From contig CAZFPL010000004.1 of NCBI GenBank assembly GCA_964521085.1, positions 62,001 to 126,000 on the forward strand: DNA of 64,000 nucleotides, given 5' to 3'. Both the position numbers and the translations under genes were made by a program. Origin of the DNA: JAFGKK01 sp964521085 (GTDB taxonomy: Bacteria > Chloroflexota > Anaerolineae > Anaerolineales > RBG-16-64-43). Positions 26,830 through 35,113 of this stretch are shown in pieces; position 1 is the stretch's first letter; every line of letters begins with the position of its first letter. The notes under the pieces are model-generated. The model was not told the origin of the DNA and made no database searches. It was given only the letters and a program-made list of their open reading frames with translations.

Positions 26830-28296
26830 ATGGGGTCTGTTATTTTATGGATAGTCGGCATCTTGCTGGCGGCCTGCTTCTTTTGGGCCGTCATTTTAAA
26901 AATCATCGGCCGGATCGCCCACCGGGCGGGCCATTCGGTTCCATGCCCCGCATCCTTCTCCTGGATGATCGACAATCCCATCCGGAGGTGGTATGCGCGC
27001 GGCGTGCCGGACCGGATCGGAATTCGTTCCGGGGAGCGTGTGCTTGAACTTGGACCCGGCCCCGGCGCCTTCACGATCGACGCGGCGCGCCGCGCCGGCC
27101 CCGAGGGGCGCCTGACGGTCGTCGACATCCAGCCGGAGATGATCGCCAAGGTGGAGGCGCGGCTGCGGGTGGCCGGCGTGAAAAACGTGGAAACCCGCGT
27201 GGCGGACGCGTATGGGCTGCCGTTGGCGGATTCCAGCATCGATCGCGCGTTCTTGGTGACCGTACTGGGAGAAATACCGGATCCGAAACGGGCGCTGGCG
27301 GAATTGCACCGCGTGATCCGGCCGGGTGGCGTGCTTTCGATCACGGAGGAATTTCTTGATCCGGATTACCCGCTGGCACTCGAGACGATCCGGCTGCTCG
27401 AGTCCGCGGGATTCCAACTCTGCCGGCGCGGGGGCAATCTGTGGATGTACACCCTTAATTTCGAAAGGATCGAGGGCCTGCGGCTGGGGACGCTGGATCT
27501 CTTAGCCTGTCCGGACTGTCACATCCGGCTGATCCTGCGTCCCCCATCGTCCGGAATGCAGGCAACAACCGTCCAAGAATATTTCCTGCATTGCAAAAAA
27601 TGCCGGAAGGATTATCCCATCCGCGACGGGATCGTTCATTTTCTCGAATCCGATTCGCTTACCGGGCTCAACCGGCGTTTTGCGGCGATGTACGACTGGA
27701 TGTCCTGGTTCTACCGGCCCTTCTCACCGATTATGTTTTTTTTCGTCGGCATCCCCGAGCGGCGGGCGCGGAAGGAAATCCTCGACCGGCTCGAACCCCG
27801 CGCCGGCCGCGTGCTGGAGGTATCGATCGGCCCCGGCGTCAATCTCCCGTTCCTGCATGAGCGCGAGGATGTCGGCGATATCTGCGGATTGGATATTTCG
27901 CTCGGCCAGCTGAAGCGCTGCCGCTCCTACCTTCATTCCAAAGGCTGGCCGGTCGAGCTCTTTCTGGGGAACGCCGAAACGCTGCCCTACCGCGATAATT
28001 CCTTCGAATCCGTGTTCCATATCGGCGGGATCAATTTCTTCAACGATAAACGCAAAGCGGTCGAGGAGATGATCCGCGTCGCCAAGCCGGGAGCCCGGAT
28101 CCTGATCGCCGACGAAACGGAAAAAGGCGTGCGCGCGTACAACACGGCCGCACCCGGTTTTTCCCGCAGGGTGGGCGCGGATAAAAAGAAGGTGACGGCA
28201 CCGGTTGATCTGGTTCCGCCGGAGATGCAGGAGGTGAAGCTGACGGAAGTCTGGAACGGTTTCATGTACCTGCTGGAGTTCCGCAAGCCGGGATAA
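26830..28296 (+). CDS. fusion of two SAM methyltransferases with a zinc-ribbon linker
   Basis: A 488-residue protein with three parts. Residues 1-25 are a membrane anchor. A first class I methyltransferase follows (about 60-210; motif I VLELGPGPGAFTIDAA, VVDIQPEM, FLVTVLGEIPD). Then comes a Trm112-like zinc ribbon (ACPDCHIRL ... HCKKCRKDYPIRDGIVHFL, about 225-275). The second methyltransferase (about 290-488) has VLEVSIGPGVNLPFL, GLDISLGQL and FESVFHIGGINFF. The first half is a paralogue of the gene at 14930; the second half with its zinc ribbon resembles stand-alone UbiE-like enzymes. Shine-Dalgarno GGAGGAGGC precedes the ATG. Two successive methylations or one dead partner are both possible; both motif I loops look intact. 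Confidence 0.8.
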   Translation: MGSVILWIVGILLAACFFWAVILKIIGRIAHRAGHSVPCPASFSWMIDNPIRRWYARGVPDRIGIRSGERVLELGPGPGAFTIDAARRAGPEGRLTVVDIQPEMIAKVEARLRVAGVKNVETRVADAYGLPLADSSIDRAFLVTVLGEIPDPKRALAELHRVIRPGGVLSITEEFLDPDYPLALETIRLLESAGFQLCRRGGNLWMYTLNFERIEGLRLGTLDLLACPDCHIRLILRPPSSGMQATTVQEYFLHCKKCRKDYPIRDGIVHFLESDSLTGLNRRFAAMYDWMSWFYRPFSPIMFFFVGIPERRARKEILDRLEPRAGRVLEVSIGPGVNLPFLHEREDVGDICGLDISLGQLKRCRSYLHSKGWPVELFLGNAETLPYRDNSFESVFHIGGINFFNDKRKAVEEMIRVAKPGARILIADETEKGVRAYNTAAPGFSRRVGADKKKVTAPVDLVPPEMQEVKLTEVWNGFMYLLEFRKPG

Positions 28297-28339
28297 TCCG
28301 CAGAGGGAGCGCCGGATATTCCCGCGCGGCCTTCAGAAA

Positions 28340-28449
28340 ATTTATCCCACTGTCGCGGGATGATGAATACCCCGCAGCTTGCTGCGCAGTTCTTGGGGAT
28401 TGCGATCCGGGATACCGCGCGGCTTGCCGCGCGGTAGTTCATTCGCAAT
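28340..28449. repeat. hairpin-rich dispersed repeat, copy 2
   Basis: Same order of hairpins as 20780-20876, but with a complete last hairpin ACCGCGCGG-CTTG-CCGCGCGGT. It sits between two genes of the same strand, just before the ICMT-like gene at 28465. Confidence 0.65.
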
Positions 28450-28464
28450 CGTGAGAGGTGGAAG

Positions 28465-29007
28465 ATGTACGTTTTCGATACTCCGTTCTTCTGGGCTTTT
28501 ATTTCGATGTTCTTCCTTGTCTTGGGAACCGCGCTGGTGAGCGGCATTCCTCTGGGGCACAATCCCCTGTTTGGGTTCATCACCGTGATCGGGAACGATT
28601 TTGCCCGGATCCTGATGGTCCTGCCTTTCGTACACCAGCCGCGGTTCGATTTCGGCATTGGAAACTGGATCCTGGGCGGACTCCTGATCGCCGTGGCATG
28701 CAGTTTCGGTTTGGCCGCTTTCGCCGTCAAATGGTGGAAAGCGCCGGACAAGAACGTCGTCCTGCAGACGGCCGGCGTGTACGGCATTGTTCGGAATCCG
28801 ATTTACCTGTGCGACCTGATTTTCTCGCTGGGCATCGCCGTGGGCTTCGGTTCGATCGTCGGCGTGGCCTTGATCCCGGTGTGGTGGATCGCGTTTTTGT
28901 TCATCGTCCAGATGGAGGAAACCAGCATGGAACGCGAGCTCGGCCAAGCATATCGGGACTATAAACAGAAAGTCCGCGGACGGATCATCCCGGGACTGCC
29001 TGTTTAA
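28465..29007 (+). CDS. ICMT-family membrane methyltransferase
   Basis: A 180-residue integral membrane protein of the isoprenylcysteine carboxyl methyltransferase type, with about five membrane helices. The SAM-binding C-terminal half has GVYGIVRNPIYLCDL (the usual RHPxY reads RNPIY here) and the end MEETSMERELGQAYRDYKQKV, the family's E-E and DY marks. In bacteria the substrates are mostly unknown. First of an array of such genes up to 34 kb. Confidence 0.75.
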   Translation: MYVFDTPFFWAFISMFFLVLGTALVSGIPLGHNPLFGFITVIGNDFARILMVLPFVHQPRFDFGIGNWILGGLLIAVACSFGLAAFAVKWWKAPDKNVVLQTAGVYGIVRNPIYLCDLIFSLGIAVGFGSIVGVALIPVWWIAFLFIVQMEETSMERELGQAYRDYKQKVRGRIIPGLPV

Positions 29008-29061
29008 TCTGTCGACACACAGTTTTCGCAGTTAATTTTCATGGAGTAATTTGGAGGAAAG

Positions 29062-29687
29062 ATGTGGATTGTTCGAATAATTCTAGCCGTGATCATGTTC
29101 ACAATGGTTGCGGCTTTCGGAAATATCCTGAAGCGCCGTAGGGAGAATAACCGCCTACTCGAAAACAGACCGGTCAACCTTCTGGGTGTGATTTTTTACA
29201 CCCCGGCCTGTTACGTGATGGCCGGCTTGCCGTCGGATCCAAACGTATTCTCACCGCCGGGGTTCCTCGCCGAGGCGGCGTGCGGATCGGATTTCTCGTC
29301 GTCGGCCTGGCGTTGATCGCCCGATCGTTGGGCGTATTCCTGACGGCGGTCCGGCAGAGAAAAACGGTCGGCGGGGAAAACGTCAAAGAAGGGTTGCTGA
29401 TCTCCGGCATCTACCGCTATGCCCGCCATCCCATTTACGCGGGCATTATCGGGATCTCCCTCGGTATTACGCTTATCTTTGGCACCTGGGACGGGCTGCT
29501 GATGATCCCGGTCATCTTTCTTTTGAACATGACGGAAGCGCTGATCGAAGAGCGCTACGACATCGGGGTGCGGTTTCCGGACGAGTATCGCGAATACAGA
29601 AAACACACGCGGGTGTTCGGCCCGGTTTGGTTTTGGGGAGTTCTTGCCGTGGTTCTTGTGATCATAGCGGGAGTGGCGTACATTTAA
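29062..29687 (+). pseudogene. ICMT-family methyltransferase, frameshifted
   Basis: Two ORFs in different frames make one protein. 29062-29316 gives the N-terminal helices (MWIVRIILAVIMFTMV ... YTPACYVMAGLPSDPN). 29280-29687 gives the C-terminal half with ISGIYRYARHPIYAGIIG and IEERYDIGVRFPDEYREY. The join lies near 29265-29280, where one base appears to be missing. The catalytic half is intact and has its own GTG at 29280. Either real decay or a sequencing indel. Confidence 0.65.
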
Positions 29688-29698
29688 AAGGAACGGAC

Positions 29699-30298
29699 AT
29701 GGATACCCTGATCGGTTTCCTGCGCGTGGTGTGCGGAGCCTTCGCCATCTTCCTGGTGCTGTTCCTCTTGTGGAGCATCCTGCGCGCGGTAAAGCGTCCC
29801 GCCGGTGCAGGCGCCGGGAAACAATTAAGCTGGCTGCACTCGCCGCTTTTTTACGTTGCGGCTTCGGTCTTCTTCTTTGGATTATGCATTTTGTTGTGGA
29901 TTCCGCTTCCGGCGCTGCCGTTGGCAAATGAGATCGCCGTCCTGGGAGCATTGTTCTGTTTCCCGGGATTGGCGTTCGTGCTGTGGGGCAGGCTCGCGCT
30001 GGGGAGCATGTATTTCGTATCCACCGGATTCGGCGCGCAGCTTTTCGCCGGGCACCGCCTGGTCACCAGAGGTCCATATGCGATCGTCCGCCACCCGATG
30101 TATTTCGGTTTGCTCATCGCCGGCATCGGCGGCTTGCTGTTGTATCAGACCTGGACCGGCGTGGTTTTCATCGGGTGCGGTTTGGGCGTGATTCGCCGTG
30201 CGCTCCGGGAGGAGGAAGTGCTGTCGAAGGAATTCGGCGCGGAGTGGACGGAATACTGCGCCCGTGTGCCGATGCTGTTTCCGCGGCTTTTAAAATAA
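29699..30298 (+). CDS. ICMT-family membrane methyltransferase
   Basis: A 199-residue membrane protein. Helices lie at about 5-25, 40-62 and 66-88 and in the C-terminal half. The SAM-binding motif is GPYAIVRHPMYFGLL at about 122, and the end LREEEVLSKEFGAEWTEYCARVP carries the conserved E-E and EY marks. AAAGGAAC precedes the ATG at 29699, 12 bases after the frameshifted copy. It is closely related to the broken gene at 30384 (same MDxLIGFLRVxCG start and the same EWTEYC end). Confidence 0.8.
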   Translation: MDTLIGFLRVVCGAFAIFLVLFLLWSILRAVKRPAGAGAGKQLSWLHSPLFYVAASVFFFGLCILLWIPLPALPLANEIAVLGALFCFPGLAFVLWGRLALGSMYFVSTGFGAQLFAGHRLVTRGPYAIVRHPMYFGLLIAGIGGLLLYQTWTGVVFIGCGLGVIRRALREEEVLSKEFGAEWTEYCARVPMLFPRLLK

Positions 30299-30383
30299 TT
30301 TCCTCACCCCGCCGGAAGATCTCCGGCTTCCCCTCTCCTGGCAAATGTCCGGAGAGGGAGCAAGGTAAAAAAAAGGAGCCAAC

Positions 30384-31002
30384 ATGGACGGGTTGATTGG
30401 TTTCCTGCGTGTGGCTTGCGGAGTCTTTGCCCTTTCCACGGTTGCATTCCTGTTGTGGGGCGTTTTCCGAGGCACCCGGCGGCCTTCCGGCGATAGCGCG
30501 GGGCCAAAGGCAGGCTGGCTGGCTGCATTCACCGGTTTATTACGTTGTGACTTTGGGTATCGATATCGTCGTGGGCGTCCTGCTCTGGAAACCATTGCCC
30601 GGCACCCCGTTTACGGATGCGATCTCCATCCTCGGCGCGTTGCTGGTTTTTTCGGGGTTGGCTTTCATGTTGTGGAGCAGACTCGAACTGGGGAAGATGT
30701 ATTTCGTCTCCACTATGGTAGGCGCCCAGCTTTTCGCCGGGCACCACCTTGTCACGAGCGGCCCGTATTCGATCGTCCGTCACCCGATGCATTTGGGGTA
30801 TCTCGTAGCCGCGCCCGGCCTCCTGATGCTGTTTCAAACCTGGACGACGGTGTTTCTGGCCGTGCTCGCATTGGTCTTAATCCGCCGCGCGTTCCGGGAA
30901 GAAGAGGTGCTGGGTAAGACATTCAGTGTGGAGTGGACGGAATATTGCAAGCGGGTGCCGATGATTTTTCCGTTTCTCCGCCCCAGGATGGGAAGGAGCT
31001 AG
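30384..31002 (+). pseudogene. ICMT-family methyltransferase, frameshifted by a GGCT repeat
   Basis: Paralogue of 29699. The N-terminus (MDGLIGFLRVACGVFALS) and the rest (LHSPVYYVVTLGIDIVVG ... VTSGPYSIVRHPMHLGYL ... EWTEYCKRVPMIF) lie in different frames. The shift is at three tandem GGCT units (30513-30524); two units would restore AGWLHSPVYY. A 4-base slippage is a typical natural mutation and not a usual sequencing error, so this copy is probably dead. Reversible slippage is conceivable but the tract is very short. Confidence 0.75.
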
Positions 31003-31006
31003 CATC

Positions 31007-31819
31007 ATGGAAAAACTCCGTGTCGCCGATCTTCCACCGATCGCCCGGACACTTCTCGTTCCCCTGGCCTGCCGGGCGGAAGAGATGCAACGGCCCGATG
31101 CGATGATCCGCGACGACCGGGCGCGGGAAATTCTCGCGCGCTTCGACGAAAAGGATCTCGCGCCGTTGAAATTATCCGGCGCGGACCACATCTTCACGAT
31201 GATGCGCGCCCGTCAGTTCGACCATTGGTCGCGGATGTTCCTCGATGCGCACCCGCACGGGATTGTCGTCGATTTCGGCTGCGGACTGGATACCCGCGCA
31301 GCGCGCGTGGAAGACGGACGCCGGTTATGGTTCGGGCTGGATTTGCCGGAGGTCATCGCCCTGCGGAGGGCGCTCATCCCCGATGGACCCCGGGAGTGTC
31401 TCATCGAAGGGTCCGTCCTCGATCCGGCATGGATGGACCGGATCGCGGCGGAGCGGAAGCCGGTTATTTTTATTGCGGAGGGCGTTTTTCCGTACCTGAA
31501 AGGGGAAGATCTGCGGCGGATGATCAGCCGGCTGGCGGACCGATTCCCCGGGTGCGAACTGGCATTCGACGCAATGACCAGGCTCTCGATCCGGCTGCAT
31601 AACCTTCACCCGCTCCTGCGCAAGGCCGGGACACATCTTGAATGGGGATTGGACGACGGACGCGAATTGGAATGGTGGAATCCGCGCATCCGTTTGATGG
31701 AGATGTGGAAGTATTTCGATTATTTCGAGCCGCGGCTTGGGATTTACAATCTGATGCGTTTCCTTCCGGTTTTTTCGGGCGTGAATTTCATCGTGCGGTA
31801 TCGCTTTACGCAAGCTTGA
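31007..31819 (+). CDS. LCMT/PPM-type O-methyltransferase
   Basis: A 270-residue soluble methyltransferase of the leucine carboxyl methyltransferase-like group (COG3315, also seen in polyketide O-methylation). Marks: RAREILARFD near the start, MMRARQFDHW, motif I VVDFGCGLDTRAAR, GLDLPEVIALRR, and IAEGVFPYLKGEDLRRM. ATG at 31007 after GGAAGGAG. It follows the broken ICMT gene by only 4 bases and is probably in the same transcript. Substrate unknown. Confidence 0.8.
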   Translation: MEKLRVADLPPIARTLLVPLACRAEEMQRPDAMIRDDRAREILARFDEKDLAPLKLSGADHIFTMMRARQFDHWSRMFLDAHPHGIVVDFGCGLDTRAARVEDGRRLWFGLDLPEVIALRRALIPDGPRECLIEGSVLDPAWMDRIAAERKPVIFIAEGVFPYLKGEDLRRMISRLADRFPGCELAFDAMTRLSIRLHNLHPLLRKAGTHLEWGLDDGRELEWWNPRIRLMEMWKYFDYFEPRLGIYNLMRFLPVFSGVNFIVRYRFTQA

Positions 31820-31874
31820 TGCTGGAAGAAAGGACGATTGCCTGCAAGGCAAAGATCGCTCAGGGAGGTGACAG

Positions 31875-32804
31875 ATGAAAATTCTCATCTACGGAGCCGG
31901 CGTGTTGGGGAGAGTCGCCGCTGTTCGGCTCGCGCAGGCCGGCGAAGATGTGACGGTTCTGGCGCGCGGCCGGCGGCTGGAGGACATCCGCCGCGATGGA
32001 ATCGTGCTCGAACGGTTCGAAAACGGCGAGCGGACACCACTACGTCTTCCGGTCGTGGAATAGCTCGAGCCGGAGGACGCCTACGACTTGGTCCTGGTTA
32101 TCATGGGGATGAACCAGGTGCCGACGGTGCTTCCCGCGCTTGCGACCAACCGGCGCAACCCGAACATCCTGTTCATCGGCAACAGCATATCCGGCGATGC
32201 GCTAGTCGCCGCCCTCGGGAAGGAACGCGTCCTGCGCGGCTTTCTGCTCGTCGCCGGGACAAGGCTGCCCGGAGGGATCGTCCGTTATGCCTGCAACGAA
32301 CGCCGCAAGGCTGGGTGGATCATCGGCGAGGTGGATGGATCGATCTCCCCGCGGATGAAAGAAATTGGAGCGACGCTGGATAAAACTGGGATCGGAGTGG
32401 AGTTGAATCCGGCGATCGACGCCTGGTTGAAGACGCACGCTGCGATGATCGCGACGCTGGGAGCGGCGGTGTACGTCTCCGGGGGAACTCCGGCGGCGCT
32501 GGCGAATAATCCCAGCGTGGCCGCGCTTGCGGCAGGCGGGCTTAAGGAAAGTCTGCGAGCCCTCCAAGCGCTGCATGTATCGCTCCTGCCGAAAGGGGTT
32601 CTGATCTATCTATGGGTCCCGGCGCCGATCCTGACGTTCCTCCTGCGGCGCATTGTGCGCTCGGAGGATGTGGCTTTCGGATTCGCCCACGCGGAGAAGG
32701 CGCGGCCGGAAATCCGGTTGATCCTGGAGGAGCTGATGGTTTTCCTGCGGCGCTGCGGACGGCCTCTGCCGGCGTTGGAGGAACTGAACAAACAATTTCG
32801 ATAA
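31875..32804 (+). pseudogene. ketopantoate-reductase-like (ApbA/PanE) gene with internal TAG
   Basis: Reads MKILIYGAGVLGRVAAVRLA with the N-terminal NADP-binding glycine motif. It is stopped by TAG at 32061-32063 after LRLPVVE and continues in the same frame with LEPEDAYDLVLVIMGMNQ to residue 309. The intact paralogue at 35989 has PVVDRLAPDDFYDYIFVIM here, so the TAG stands where a coding residue (Arg) is expected. TAG is a normal stop for many neighbours (for example at 659-661 and 2273-2275), so read-through recoding is unlikely and this is probably a nonsense pseudogene. Good Shine-Dalgarno GGGAGGTGA. Confidence 0.75.
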
Positions 32805-32869
32805 GGGACGGTTGAGAACGGATTCACCGGGAAATGATATAAAAAAACGTCATCCAAGAGGACGGAATT

Positions 32870-33553
32870 ATGGATAACAAGATTCTTCGAAGATACATTT
32901 TGGATGCGGTCCTGAGCCTGATCGGCGGGGGTTTGGTTCTATTTTGGCCCGCCGGAAGAATCGACTGGTGGCCGGGCTGGGGCGTGCTGGCGGTCAATGC
33001 GTTCATGATGGTCGCGATGGGTCTGATCATTTTCACACGGTTCCCGGACTTGGCGGCGGAGCGACTCTCTCCCCCCAAGGGGGCCAAGAAGTGGGACGTC
33101 GCCATCAACAGCGGCGTGCGCCTCATACAACTCGCGCGCTACATCGTCGCCGGGCTGGATCAACGATATGGCTGGACGGGCGGGTTTCCCATCGGGATTC
33201 AACTCGCGGCTCTGGCGGTCAGTTTCCTTGGATATGCCATCGTTCCCTGGGCGGTCGCGAACAATAAATTCTTTTCCCAGATCGTGCGGATCCAATCCGA
33301 CCGCGGACACGCGGTCGCCGCGGGAGGACCGTACCGGTTTGTGCGCCATCCCAGCTACCTGGGGATGATCGCGTTCGAACTGGCCATCCCGGTCATGCTG
33401 GCCTCGTGGGGGGCGATCGTCATCAGCTGCGGCAGCGTTTTGCTGATCATCCTGCGCACGGCGCTCGAAGATCGGACGCTGCAGGCCGAGCTTCCCGGGT
33501 ATGCGGAATACGCACAACGGGTTCGGTACCGGCTGCTGCCGGGAATTTGGTAG
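32870..33553 (+). CDS. ICMT-family membrane methyltransferase
   Basis: A 227-residue membrane protein with helices at about 8-28, 34-55, 105-128 and 160-190. The SAM-binding motif is GGPYRFVRHPSYLGMI at about 150, and the end TALEDRTLQAELPGYAEYAQRVRYRL carries the conserved E and YAEYA marks. It is a close paralogue of the broken gene at 33682: the last 26 residues are almost identical. Substrate unknown. Confidence 0.8.
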   Translation: MDNKILRRYILDAVLSLIGGGLVLFWPAGRIDWWPGWGVLAVNAFMMVAMGLIIFTRFPDLAAERLSPPKGAKKWDVAINSGVRLIQLARYIVAGLDQRYGWTGGFPIGIQLAALAVSFLGYAIVPWAVANNKFFSQIVRIQSDRGHAVAAGGPYRFVRHPSYLGMIAFELAIPVMLASWGAIVISCGSVLLIILRTALEDRTLQAELPGYAEYAQRVRYRLLPGIW

Positions 33554-33561
33554 GCAGTCAC

Positions 33562-33637
33562 TAGTCCACGGAGAACACGGAGCGGCACGGAAAAATAACA
33601 CAAATTACTCTATGTTTCTCCGTGACCTCCGTGGATG
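33562..33637. repeat. dispersed palindromic element (CCACGGAG...CTCCGTGG), copy 1
   Basis: The ends are inverted repeats (GTCCACGGAG and CTCCGTGG) around a core with further CACGGA/TCCGTG motifs. The stretch ends in the same way as the copy at 34379-34456. It lies between two paralogous ICMT genes, and the second copy follows the second paralogue. The gene plus element was probably duplicated together. Confidence 0.6.
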
Positions 33638-33681
33638 AATACTGCGGATTCTCTCAATTTTTTCTCGAAGAGGATAGAACA

Positions 33682-34368
33682 ATGGATAGAAGAAAACAAA
33701 TTGCAGTATATATCCTTTCGGACATCTCCCGGACTGCGGTAGTGGGTGTGCTGCTATTCTGGATTGCCGGGAGACTCGATTGGTGGGCGGGCTGGGCTGC
33801 GCTATTGGCGATCCTGATTAATGCAGCGGCGGTATGGTAGATCGTCATACGTGTCCATCCGTCCTTGCCGGCGGAGCGCTTTTGGGGCCGCGCAGGTGTC
33901 AAGTCGTGGGATAACGCGATTGTCTTGGCCATAAAGATGGCGCAGGGGTTGCGATACGTCGTTTCCGCGCTGGATTACCGCAACGGTTGGACGGCCGGGT
34001 TTCCCGCCGGGCTGCCAATCGCGGGCTTCCTGGTTTGCCTCCTGGGCGCCTTCTTTTTTGTCTGGGCGATGGCCTCCAATAACTTCTTCTCGCAGAACGT
34101 GCGCGTCCAGATCGACCGCGGACACGCTGTCGCCACGGCCGGACCGTACCGGTTTATTCGTCACCCCGGATACCTGGGATTGATCCTGTTTGAGTTGGGG
34201 AGTGCGGCCTTGCTCGGCTCCGTATGGGCGCTGATTCCCCTGGCGTTTTGCGTCCTATTCCCAATCCTGCGCACCGCGCTCGAAGACCGCACGCTGCAAG
34301 CCGAGCTTCCCGGGTACGCCGAATTCGCCCAGCGGGTGCGGTACCGCCTGCTGCCGGGAATTTGGTAA
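33682..34368 (+). pseudogene. ICMT-family methyltransferase with internal TAG
   Basis: Paralogue of 32870. It begins MDRRKQIAVYILSDISRTAV, stops at TAG (33838-33840) after NAAAVW, and continues in the same frame IVIRVHPSLPAERFWGRAG to the typical end EFAQRVRYRLLPGIW. The SAM motif GPYRFIRHPGYLGLI is intact in the second part. This is the second internal TAG in this array. Probably a nonsense pseudogene; an internal start at 33865 would give only the C-terminal 167 residues. Confidence 0.75.
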
Positions 34369-34378
34369 GAGAAAAAAC

Positions 34379-34456
34379 TTATCCACGGAGTGCACGGAGG
34401 AGCACGGAGTTTTTTCAATTATTATTATTTCCGTGACCCTCCGTGTCCTACGTGGA
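34379..34456. repeat. dispersed palindromic element (CCACGGAG...CCGTG), copy 2
   Basis: Begins TCCACGGAGTGCACGGAGG, ends CCGTGTCCTACGTGGATGAA, and matches the ends of 33562-33637. A related half-copy (GTCCACGGAG) is seen at 5518-5527 after the GyrI-like gene. Confidence 0.55.
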
Positions 34457-34473
34457 TGAAAATAAGTTGAGAG

Positions 34474-35100
34474 ATGATGAAACTCACGAACAATTGGAAC
34501 AAATTCATCTACAAGCTTTGGTCTCCCATATACGATCCGCTGTTCAACCGGTTCTTTGTTTCGACAGCTCGTAAACGATCCATCATAACTTTGGATTTAC
34601 GGCGGGGCGAACGCGTCCTGCTCCTCGGCGTGGGGACGGGAGTGGATTTGACGCTCCTACCGGAGGGCGTCCGCGCACTGGGAATCGACCTCAGCCCGGA
34701 GATGCTGGCGCAGGCGCGCAGGAAGCTTCCGATCCCCGGGCGCGAGATCGAGCTGCGGGTGGGGGACGCGCAGGCGCAGCAGGTCGAGCCCGGTTTGTTC
34801 GATGCGGCGATCCTCCATCTGGTCCTGAGCGTCGTCCCGGACGGAGCCGCTTGTTTTCGCGAGGCGATGCGCGCGCTGCGGCCGGGCGGCCGGGCGGTGA
34901 TCTTCGATAAATTTCAACCGGAGAAAGGGCGAATTACGGCCGGACGACGTCTGTTCAACATCATCACGATGCTCATCGGAACGGATATCACCCGGCGGCT
35001 GAGCGACCTGACGGCCGGGACGAACATTCGCATTCTAAGCGACGAGCCGGCCCTCCTGGGCGGAGCATATCGGATCATCCTGGTGGAAAAAAATTCCTGA
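34474..35100 (+). CDS. class I SAM methyltransferase
   Basis: A 208-residue soluble methyltransferase resembling the phosphatidylethanolamine/UbiE-like group: WNKFIYKLWSPIYDPLFNRF at the start, motif I VLLLGVGTGVDLTLL at about 48, GIDLSPEMLAQARRK, and AILHLVLSVVPDGAACFREA. The complete fold is present. It is 14 bases before an SDR gene and probably forms an operon with it and the ApbA-like gene. Confidence 0.8.
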   Translation: MMKLTNNWNKFIYKLWSPIYDPLFNRFFVSTARKRSIITLDLRRGERVLLLGVGTGVDLTLLPEGVRALGIDLSPEMLAQARRKLPIPGREIELRVGDAQAQQVEPGLFDAAILHLVLSVVPDGAACFREAMRALRPGGRAVIFDKFQPEKGRITAGRRLFNIITMLIGTDITRRLSDLTAGTNIRILSDEPALLGGAYRIILVEKNS

Positions 35101-35113
35101 ATGGAGAAACGAA

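Noticed and set aside
31875..34368. Recoding of TAG as an amino acid
   Set aside because: TAG ends many intact genes in the window, so general recoding is not credible; nonsense mutation is simpler.
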